This document shows, piece after piece, positions 1 through 4,655 of a stretch of DNA of 5,034 nucleotides. This stretch comes from CAYSUS01 sp964434165. Lineage in GTDB: Bacteria; Planctomycetota; Planctomycetia; Pirellulales; Thermoguttaceae. Numbering within the stretch: the stretch's first letter is position 1; each line of letters opens with the position of its first letter. The stretch spans positions 1 through 5,034 of the forward strand of contig CAYSUS010000213.1 of assembly GCA_964434165.1 (NCBI GenBank), in the 5' to 3' direction. The notes beneath the pieces were generated by a model. It was not told the origin of the DNA, did not search any database, and worked only from the letters and a program-made list of their open reading frames with translations. Made by a program: the position numbers and the translations under genes.

Positions 1-42
1 GGCCACCAGGCGCTGGCTGAATAGCTCGAGGGTGACGGCCAT
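1..42 (-). CDS. N-terminus of a minus-strand gene cut by the left edge (possible planctomycete-type protein kinase)
   Basis: Read on the minus strand, the ATG at 42-40 opens a frame that stays open to the window edge: MAVTLELFSQRLVA (14 codons). An in-frame ATG at 57-55 would add MGASS in front. A G-rich stretch lies just upstream of the 42 start, and no convincing Shine-Dalgarno sequence separates the two options. The pattern of a short N-terminus, then V-T-L-E-x-F, then a helix-like continuation recalls, from memory, the start of many planctomycete serine/threonine protein kinases. Fourteen residues cannot prove that. The fragment is transcribed away from the TIR cassette, which makes 58-250 a divergent intergenic region. 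It could also be a chance open frame. Confidence 0.35.
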   Translation of the reverse strand, partial: MAVTLELFSQRLVA

Positions 43-57
43 GGAGGATGCCCCCAT

Positions 58-250
58 CTTCGGAGCTATCCATAATAGCCGGTGTTTCGGGGGGAGGGAA
101 GGTGCGTTTCCCCACCTGCTCAAGCTGGGCGAACCGCAGCGCTCGCCGGGTCCGGGCGCCATGCGTTCACAACGCCCGGCCTCGGCTCGGCTGCGCGCGA
201 GCGCGGCCCTCGCGTGTTGACGCAATCTCCCGACAGGCCATAATGGTGCT
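58..250. other. Divergent intergenic region
   Basis: No protein-coding signal on either strand is convincing here; the short frames lack start sites and family resemblance. The right end holds the promoter of the TIR cassette (217-244). On the minus strand a TATTAT hexamer (77-72) could be the -10 of the left-edge gene, placing its start of transcription near 65, but the matching -35 region is poor. The stretch 151-215 is extremely GC-rich with CG-repeat character and no clear terminator. Confidence 0.5.
217..244 (+). promoter_or_regulatory. Sigma70-type promoter of the TIR cassette, probably leaderless
   Basis: TTGACG at 217-222 (5 of 6 consensus bases) is followed after 16 bases by CATAAT at 239-244 (5 of 6). 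The expected transcription start is about 6-7 bases after the -10 box, at 250-252, which coincides with the ATG at 251. No Shine-Dalgarno sequence precedes that ATG, so the mRNA would be leaderless. It is the only good promoter seen upstream of the TIR genes. Confidence 0.65.
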
Positions 251-678
251 ATGCAAGTGTTCATCGGTTACGCATCGCAGGACCGGCAGGTCGCGTCGCG
301 GTTGGCCGGAGAGCTCTCGGGGGCGGGGGTCGGCGTCTGATGGGATCCGGCCGAGAAGATCGCACCGGGGACAACTGGGCCAGGGCCCTCGGCAACGCGC
401 TGGATGAGTCCGATGTCCTGGTGGCACTGCTGACCCCTGGAGCCCTGGAGCAGACCGAACGGATGCGACGGGGAGTCCAGGACGCGCTCCCGTCGAGGAG
501 CTTCGAGCATCGGCTCGTCCCCGTGCTCGTGGGACCGACCTTTGCGGCGGGAAAGGACGTGCCGTGGATTCTTCTGAAGATGGATCCCGTCACCGTGGCC
601 TCTCCCGCGGATGGATTCGGCGAAGTGATTGAACGGGTCCGCACCATCGCCGCACAACAGCCCCATGCCGCCGGTTGA
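251..678 (+). pseudogene. Broken TIR-domain gene (stop codon, frameshift and lost catalytic Glu)
   Basis: The frame from ATG 251 gives a clean TIR start (VFIGYASQDRQVA) and ends at TGA 338-340. Reading through that TGA continues with WDPAEKIAPG. TIR domains normally have VWWD here, so TGA most likely replaced a TGG Trp codon. The reading then jumps frame inside the G run 367-370, where one G appears to be missing, and continues in the second frame as DNWARALGNALDESDVLVALLTPGA to TGA 676-678. This part carries further TIR elements such as LVPVLVG and PWILLKM. Where family members have W-x3-E, this copy has R-M-R-R-G, so the NADase-type catalytic Glu is a Gly (GGA 472-474). The ATG at 340 opens the downstream frame but would give a protein without the first strand, so I do not take it as a real start. 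Sequencing error could explain the frameshift, less easily all three lesions. Immune or NAD-related function is family knowledge only. Confidence 0.8.
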
Positions 679-1093
679 GGTCTTCCTTTCACACTCGAGC
701 CAGGACCGGGCGATGGCCACACGCCTGGCCGCGGCGCTTGTGGCCCACGGGGCCCCCGTCTTCTACAGCCCGGTGAACATGGTCGGGGCTCAGCAATGGC
801 ACGATGAAATCGGCGCCGCGCTTGGCCGTTGCGACTGGTTCACACTCCTCCTTTCACCCGACGCGGTGGCGTCCAAATGGATGAAACGGGAGCTTCTCTT
901 CGCCCTGGAGAACGACCGCTATATCGACCGGATCGTCCCCATCCAAACCCGCGACAGCGACTTCAAGGGGTTGTCGTGGACCTTCTCCGCGTTTTGGATG
1001 GTGGATACCTCTGGAGGTTTCGTTGACGGTTGCCGCCGATTCCTGCGAATCCGGAGAATCGGGCTGCGTCCCGACGTGCTCCCTTCGATCTGA
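665..1093 (+). CDS. TIR-domain protein, intact, TIR only (TIR_2-like)
   Basis: The protein has 142 residues and is a single TIR domain with nothing attached. Strand A is VEVFLSHSSQDR (4-15), the glycine-bearing loop region is around 37-48 (NMVGAQQWHDEIG from N38), and LLLSPDAVASKWMKRE (61-76) carries the W72-x3-E76 signature of TIR NAD-cleaving enzymes. IVPIQTRDSDFKGL (90-103) and the tail WTFSAFWMVD to RRIGLRP complete the fold. I chose ATG 665 because the TIR core begins three residues later; an upstream in-frame ATG at 629 would add a low-complexity leader inside the preceding gene. The start overlaps the end of the broken TIR gene by 14 bases and has no Shine-Dalgarno, so expression probably relied on coupling or readthrough from upstream. 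Bacterial TIR domains often act in phage defence by depleting NAD or making a signal nucleotide. No sensor or effector partner is visible here, so the role is inference. Confidence 0.8.
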   Translation: MPPVEVFLSHSSQDRAMATRLAAALVAHGAPVFYSPVNMVGAQQWHDEIGAALGRCDWFTLLLSPDAVASKWMKRELLFALENDRYIDRIVPIQTRDSDFKGLSWTFSAFWMVDTSGGFVDGCRRFLRIRRIGLRPDVLPSI

Positions 1094-1123
1094 TCCCCCG
1101 TCCCGCCTTCCCCTTGCCTCGCG

Positions 1124-2971
1124 ATGAACCGAACCATGCTCAAACCACGATGGATCATGGCTGCGGCGATGCCGGTCCTGCTCGCCTCGACCGGCCTCGC
1201 CAGGGAGATCGACCTGGAGGCCCTCGCGCGCCGGGCCGAGGTGCGTTATCACGACGTGCCTCGCAAGGTTCTCGCCTTCTACTACCCCTGGTACGGCAAT
1301 GCCGAGGTGCCGGCCGGAAGCGGCGAGAACGCGCACTGGGGCCGCATCGATGTCGGGAAACGGGACATCGAGGCCAGCACGAACTACCCGCAGCTCGGGG
1401 CCTACGACTCGCACGACCCGAAGACCATCGGCCAACACGCCACGTGGTCCAAGGAGGCCGGGCTCGACGGGTGGATCGTGAGCTGGTGGGGACGGGGCAG
1501 CTTCTCGGACCGGGCCATGCCGCGCGTTCTCGCGGCGTGCGGCGAGGCCGGCCTCGTCGCGACGGTCTATTACGAGACCGTGCGAGGGGAGAAGACGCCT
1601 CACAACGCGGCGCGGGAGATCGTCGGAGTGCTCAACACCTACGCAAAGCACCCGGCCTGGCTCCGCGTCGAGGGGAAACCCGTCGTGTTCGTGTACGGCC
1701 GCGCGGTCGGCGAACTGGGGCTGACCGGATGGCTGGCCGCCATCGACGAGGTGAATCGCACCTACCCGGGAGGTGCGGTCGTGATCGGCGATCAGATCAG
1801 CCGCTCCGCCGCGCGGGTGTTCGACGGCATCCACACCTACAACACGGCCGGCTCGCTCCGCGGGCTGGACGCGGCCGGCGTGCGCACGTGGGCGGGCGAG
1901 ACCTTCCCGCGATGGGTCGCCCTGGCCGCGCGCGAGAAGCGGATCGCCACGCTGACCGTGATCCCGGGCTACGACGACACCAAGATCCGCGAGCCGGGGC
2001 TGAAGGTCGAGCGGTTCGCCGGGCGTTCGTACGCCGCGCAGTGGGAGGCGGCCATCGCCGCCGCGCCCGACTGGGTGCTGATCACGTCGTTCAACGAGTG
2101 GCACGAGGGGAGCGAGATCGAGCCGTCGGCCGGGGACGGGGCGAAGTACCTGGAGCAAACCGCCCAGTGGGCCGCGCGGTTCAGGAAGGCCCCGCCCCGC
2201 GCGCCGTTTGCGGAGCCGGCCCCCACAGCTCCGCTGACCGAGGCGCAGCGCGAGTCGCTCCAGCGGCTGCGCGGCGCGGGCGTGGGCGTGCTTCCCGGGG
2301 CCGACCCGGACGTCCTTTGGTGGCTGCTCGACTCGGGCATGAGGCCCGTAATGCTTTCGCCCCTAGAGGCGGCGGTACTCGATCGCCAGTCGGCCGCGCG
2401 CATGCCGCTGATGCTTTACGCCGGCGACGAGACGTACGACCACACGGCCCGCACACCCGGCGACGTGGCCGAGGGGCTGCGGCGCTATCTCGAAGGGGGC
2501 GGCCTGTTGATCGTCTTTCCCACCGGCCCCATGCCGATGCACTACGACCGGCAGGGAAGCGTGGTGGGCGCCGCGGCCAGCGTGGGGCTGCCGCTGGGCG
2601 TGGGCCGCGCGCGAGGAGGTTGGGAAGAGCCGCCCGAAGGCAGGACGCTCGCCATGGTCCCCTCGCGGGAGCATCTGCCGAACCTGCCGGAGCGATTCGG
2701 CTTCCCCCGTGACGATCCGCGATGGCGCCCTCTGGTGCGAAATGATCTTGCGAAGGCCGATCTCGTCATCCCGCTGATCGAGGTCCGCGACTCCCGTGGA
2801 GGCCGCTACGGCGCGGCAGCCGCCTACCTGGAGCACCGGCACAGCGAGCCCCGCGGCGGCAAGGTGTTGTACGCCTGGTTCGGGCTGCGCCACGCGGGGC
2901 TGGGCGACGGCCTGTTGGGCGCCCTGATGGCCTTCGCGGCGGAGCGGATCTCCCCGAGGGAGCGGCAGTAG
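1124..2971 (+). CDS. Exported glycoside hydrolase family 99-like protein with C-terminal amidotransferase-like domain
   Basis: This 615-residue protein starts with a signal peptide: basic MNRTMLKPR, a hydrophobic stretch to about residue 24 and a likely cut after A26. Residues about 47-355 form a GH99/GH71-like TIM barrel: AFYYPWYGN (51-59), DSHDPKTIGQHATW (95-108), SWWGRGSFSD (120-129), HPAWLRVEGKPVVF (176-189), IPGYDDTKIR (280-289) and SFNEWHEGSEIE (322-333). GH99 endo-alpha-1,2-mannosidases use two Glu residues three apart, matching E325 and E328. After a Pro/Ala-rich linker (356-370), residues about 375-605 look like a class I glutamine-amidotransferase-like fold (GLRRYLEGGGLLIVFP, 451-466) without an obvious nucleophilic Cys, as in domains attached to glycosidases. 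It probably acts on a glycan outside the cytoplasm, and the substrate is unknown. It lies 30 bases after the TIR gene. M5 (1136) is an alternative start; neither has a clear ribosome site. Very high GC matches the left part of the window. Confidence 0.85.
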   Translation: MNRTMLKPRWIMAAAMPVLLASTGLAREIDLEALARRAEVRYHDVPRKVLAFYYPWYGNAEVPAGSGENAHWGRIDVGKRDIEASTNYPQLGAYDSHDPKTIGQHATWSKEAGLDGWIVSWWGRGSFSDRAMPRVLAACGEAGLVATVYYETVRGEKTPHNAAREIVGVLNTYAKHPAWLRVEGKPVVFVYGRAVGELGLTGWLAAIDEVNRTYPGGAVVIGDQISRSAARVFDGIHTYNTAGSLRGLDAAGVRTWAGETFPRWVALAAREKRIATLTVIPGYDDTKIREPGLKVERFAGRSYAAQWEAAIAAAPDWVLITSFNEWHEGSEIEPSAGDGAKYLEQTAQWAARFRKAPPRAPFAEPAPTAPLTEAQRESLQRLRGAGVGVLPGADPDVLWWLLDSGMRPVMLSPLEAAVLDRQSAARMPLMLYAGDETYDHTARTPGDVAEGLRRYLEGGGLLIVFPTGPMPMHYDRQGSVVGAAASVGLPLGVGRARGGWEEPPEGRTLAMVPSREHLPNLPERFGFPRDDPRWRPLVRNDLAKADLVIPLIEVRDSRGGRYGAAAAYLEHRHSEPRGGKVLYAWFGLRHAGLGDGLLGALMAFAAERISPRERQ

Positions 2972-3019
2972 CGACGCTTTTCACCGCGGAGGGGTCGGCC
3001 TCCCCGCAAGCGAGGCGCA

Positions 3020-3049
3020 TTGACACCCCCCGCCCACAGGAGCTATACT
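3020..3049 (+). promoter_or_regulatory. Sigma70 promoter of tRNA-His
   Basis: TTGACA at 3020-3025 is a perfect -35 box. TATACT at 3044-3049 matches 5 of 6 bases of the -10 box, with an 18-base spacer. Transcription would begin near 3056, a few bases before the tRNA, as usual for stable RNA genes. The strength of the match supports tRNA-His being actively expressed independently of the upstream glycosidase gene. Confidence 0.85.
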
Positions 3050-3061
3050 CCACGGTCCGAT

Positions 3062-3136
3062 GGTGGATGTAGCTCAGTCGGTTAGAGCGCCAGATTGTGG
3101 ATCTGGAAGTCGGGGGTTCGAGTCCCCTCATCCACC
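3062..3136 (+). tRNA. tRNA-His (anticodon GTG)
   Basis: The acceptor stem GTGGATG (3063-3069) pairs fully with CATCCAC (3129-3135). G3062 stands at the -1 position opposite discriminator C3136, the identity mark of tRNA-His. The D arm has GCTC (3072-3075) and GAGC (3085-3088). The anticodon stem CCAGA/TCTGG encloses TTGTGGA, with anticodon GTG at 3097-3099. The T arm GGGGG-TTCGAGT-CCCCT lies at 3112-3128. CCA is not encoded (CTG follows), so it must be added enzymatically. The gene sits at the border between the high-GC left part and the different right part, a typical integration position. Confidence 0.97.
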
Positions 3137-3142
3137 CTGCAA

Positions 3143-3174
3143 TAACCCATTGCGGGAAAAGGACTTGCAACGGC
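3143..3174 (+). repeat. Post-tRNA motif, copy 1 (behind tRNA-His)
   Basis: The sequence contains TAACCC, a 5-base loop, GGGAAAA and ends in AACGGC. A related sequence of the same order lies behind the decayed tRNA-Pro (3310-3344). Each begins 5-7 bases after the discriminator position. The short CCC/GGG hairpin followed by AAAA is shared. The shared position suggests arm or flank sequence of a tRNA-targeting integration site, but the similarity is short and gapped. Confidence 0.4.
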
Positions 3175-3190
3175 TGGTTCTTTGCGCTGG

Positions 3191-3217
3191 TCTGAGTCCT
3201 TTGGGTTCTGAGTCCTT
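3191..3217 (+). repeat. 11-base direct repeat pair
   Basis: TCTGAGTCCTT occurs at 3191-3201 and again, identically, at 3207-3217, so the unit spacing is 16 bases. It lies between the tRNA-His and the decayed tRNA-Pro. Such spaced short repeats are common as arm-binding sites of integrases or as operators, but no partner protein is visible. It may be chance or a tandem slippage product. Confidence 0.5.
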
Positions 3218-3231
3218 CCGTGAGCCTTTTT

Positions 3232-3305
3232 CGACGGCCAGCGTAGCGGGTGAGCCACCTCCGTTCGGGACGCAGAGGTCGCTGGTTCAAAGCCAGTCGC
3301 CACGA
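3232..3305 (+). pseudogene. Decayed tRNA-Pro(CGG)-like sequence, 3' half preserved
   Basis: The 3' half is tRNA-like: anticodon loop TTCGGGA (3264-3270) with CGG and the G37 usual in tRNA-Pro, a T arm GCTGG-TTCAAAG-CCAGT (3281-3297) and a 3' acceptor strand CGCCACG (3298-3304) with discriminator A3305. One pair of the anticodon stem is lost (C3261/C3273). The 5' half can be aligned (D-loop-like AGCGGGTGA) but its stems do not pair: only 3 of 7 acceptor pairs and about 2 of 4 D-stem pairs remain. No CCA is encoded and no promoter is evident. This pattern fits a displaced tRNA 3' end at an attachment site, or a tRNA pseudogene. A functional divergent tRNA is unlikely. Confidence 0.65.
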
Positions 3306-3309
3306 CTCG

Positions 3310-3344
3310 TAAACCCTTTTGGGAAAACCATTTAGGAAAACGGC
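3310..3344 (+). repeat. Post-tRNA motif, copy 2 (behind the tRNA-Pro remnant)
   Basis: TAAACCC, a 4-base T loop, GGGAAAA and a terminal AACGGC follow the tRNA-Pro remnant in the same order as the copy behind tRNA-His (3143-3174). Copy 2 is 3 bases longer, and the middle part is poorly conserved. The CCC-TTTT-GGG hairpin is too short for a terminator. Confidence 0.4.
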
Positions 3345-3435
3345 CTTTGACCTCGCAAGCGACCCCCGGATTTGACCCCGGTTTACGCGAGTTTGGCCCC
3401 TGGCTGGTGGGGGGATGGCTCGGAAACCGCCGAAG

Positions 3436-3465
3436 ACCCCGCCTTCAAGAGGACGGGGTTTTTTT
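3436..3465 (+). terminator. Intrinsic (rho-independent) terminator
   Basis: The left arm ACCCCGCC (3436-3443) pairs with GG-A-CGGGGT (3451-3459), with A3453 bulged and a 7-base loop TTCAAGA. Seven Ts follow at 3459-3465. It would stop plus-strand transcription coming from the tRNA region and insulate the methyltransferase gene. Its position also argues against translation of the methyltransferase from any start upstream of it. Confidence 0.8.
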
Positions 3466-3524
3466 GTGGACATTGGTCGGGATCGTTGGCACCCACAAAG
3501 ACCGACGGATTGCGAGATACGGAA
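3466..3524 (+). other. Leader of the methyltransferase gene
   Basis: About 60 bases separate the terminator from the chosen methyltransferase start, so the promoter should lie here or overlap the terminator. I see TTGGCA at 3486-3491 as a possible -35 box but no -10 box at a proper distance. GGTCGG (3475-3480) and ACCGAC (3501-3506) share a 5-base inverted match. No clear operator for a controller protein is recognisable. Confidence 0.3.
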
Positions 3525-4649
3525 ATGGCGAAGCGCATGAAGAGTAAGGACGCACCGAAGGATCAGCCGGGGCATAGCGCGTCGGTCAAGGTATTTCACA
3601 AGACAGCGTTCGGGAGAGTCTACCACGGGGATTCGTTGCTTCTTCTCAACAAGAGAATGAAGCCCGAGTCGGTGGACTTGATTGTGACGAGCCCCCCGTT
3701 TGGCTTGATTCGCAAGAAGGCTTACGGGAATGTTGATGCTGACGAATATCTCGAATGGTTCAGGCCATTCGGGGAAGCGTTTTTGCGGGTCCTGAAACCG
3801 AATGGGTCACTCGTCATCGACATTGGCGGGGCATGGATTCCCGGGCAACCTACTCGAAGCCTTTACCATTATGAATTGCTAATCATGCTTTGCCGGGAAG
3901 TTGGCTTCCATCTTGCCCAGGACTTCTTTTGGTGGAACCCGGCAAAGATTCCAAGTCCGGCGGAATGGGTCACGGTCCGCCGTATCCGCGTCAAGGACGC
4001 GATGAATTGCGTTTGGTGGCTTTCCAAGACGCCGTGGCCAAAGGCAAGCAACTATCGGGTAACGATTCCGTACAGTGAATCAATGAAGGGGTTGTTGAAG
4101 AACGGTTATCAATCAAACGTCATCCGTCCGAGCGGTCATGACATAAGCGAGAAGTTTTCCAGGGGGCATGGCTCGGCGATTCCTCCCAACTTGATTGCCG
4201 TCCCGAACACGGAAAGCAATTCTTACTATCTTCGGTATTGCAAGGAAAACGGGTTGACTCCGCATCCGGCCCGGTTCCCCGCCGCCATCCCGGAATTCTT
4301 CATCCGCATGTTGACCGATGAAGGGGACATGGTTGTTGACCCGTTCGCAGGTAGTTGCGTGACCGGCGAAGTCGCCGAGAGAATGGAGCGCAAATGGGCT
4401 TGTTGTGACCTTGTTGAAGAGTATCTACAGGCTGCACTTGCCCGCTTTGACGTCCCGGAAGCGCAACGGAGCCTATTCACTCGCGGCGTGAACCGGAACG
4501 GGGAGAATTTCTATCGGGTCTTCCATCCCGGTTCCCTTTGGGGAGATGAAACGCCTGAACAGCTTGAACCGGACGGCGGTCAAACCCGCCCCGCATCCGT
4601 TGGACGCAACGGCAAAGCAAGCAAGGACTTCGGCAACGCAACGGACTAG
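3525..4649 (+). CDS. PvuII-type N4-cytosine DNA methyltransferase (type II restriction-modification)
   Basis: The protein has 374 residues from ATG 3525. It transfers a methyl group from S-adenosylmethionine to the exocyclic N4 of cytosine in DNA. The motif order is that of beta-class enzymes: the catalytic TSPPFG (55-60) comes first and the SAM-binding DPFAGS (272-277) near the end. From memory, many stretches resemble M.PvuII (CAGCTG): FGLIRKKAYGN after the catalytic motif, DEYLEWF, PSPAEWV, RIRVKDAMNCVWW, RPSGHD (201-206), IPPNL and HPARFP (247-252). The last 60 or so residues beyond the core (after ALARF) are hydrophilic and unlike the family. The frame is open upstream to 3372 but would cross the terminator, so 3525 or the next ATG (3537) is the start; neither has a strong ribosome site. 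GC is clearly lower than in the left genes, suggesting transfer. It normally protects host DNA from a partner nuclease. CAGCTG specificity is inference. Confidence 0.93.
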   Translation: MAKRMKSKDAPKDQPGHSASVKVFHKTAFGRVYHGDSLLLLNKRMKPESVDLIVTSPPFGLIRKKAYGNVDADEYLEWFRPFGEAFLRVLKPNGSLVIDIGGAWIPGQPTRSLYHYELLIMLCREVGFHLAQDFFWWNPAKIPSPAEWVTVRRIRVKDAMNCVWWLSKTPWPKASNYRVTIPYSESMKGLLKNGYQSNVIRPSGHDISEKFSRGHGSAIPPNLIAVPNTESNSYYLRYCKENGLTPHPARFPAAIPEFFIRMLTDEGDMVVDPFAGSCVTGEVAERMERKWACCDLVEEYLQAALARFDVPEAQRSLFTRGVNRNGENFYRVFHPGSLWGDETPEQLEPDGGQTRPASVGRNGKASKDFGNATD

Positions 4650-4655
4650 CCTTCC

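Noticed and set aside
340..678. ATG 340 as start of a genuine short gene
   Set aside because: The product would begin with frameshifted residues and lack the first TIR strand, which is encoded in the other frame from 251.
854..2158. 434-codon minus-strand open frame opposite the TIR and glycosidase genes
   Set aside because: It is antisense to two well-supported genes and low in complexity, as expected from high third-position GC.
1030..2712. 560-codon plus-strand open frame inside the glycosidase gene
   Set aside because: It is a very Arg/Gly/Ala-rich shadow in another frame of the GC-rich GH99-like gene, has no recognisable domain and overlaps the TIR gene end.
2988..3003. GGAGG/CCTCC hairpin behind the glycosidase gene as a terminator
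   Set aside because: The stem is only 5 pairs and no T run follows; it is probably incidental in GC-rich DNA.
3372..3524. N-terminal extension of the methyltransferase by 51 residues
   Set aside because: It would run across the intrinsic terminator at 3436-3465, and the methyltransferase fold starts only after 3525.
3347..3547. Small plus-strand frame between the tRNA region and the methyltransferase, and an overlapping MARKPPKTP-like start near 3415
   Set aside because: Both cross the terminator, lack a ribosome site and end without a recognisable domain; a controller (C protein) would show a helix-turn-helix, which is absent.
2766..3626. 286-codon minus-strand frame and a smaller one at 3082-3303 containing GLEPPTSRS- and GFEPATSAS-like peptides
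   Set aside because: These peptides are the well-known antisense translations of tRNA genes, here of tRNA-His and the tRNA-Pro remnant. They are not proteins, but they helped locate the tRNA remnant.
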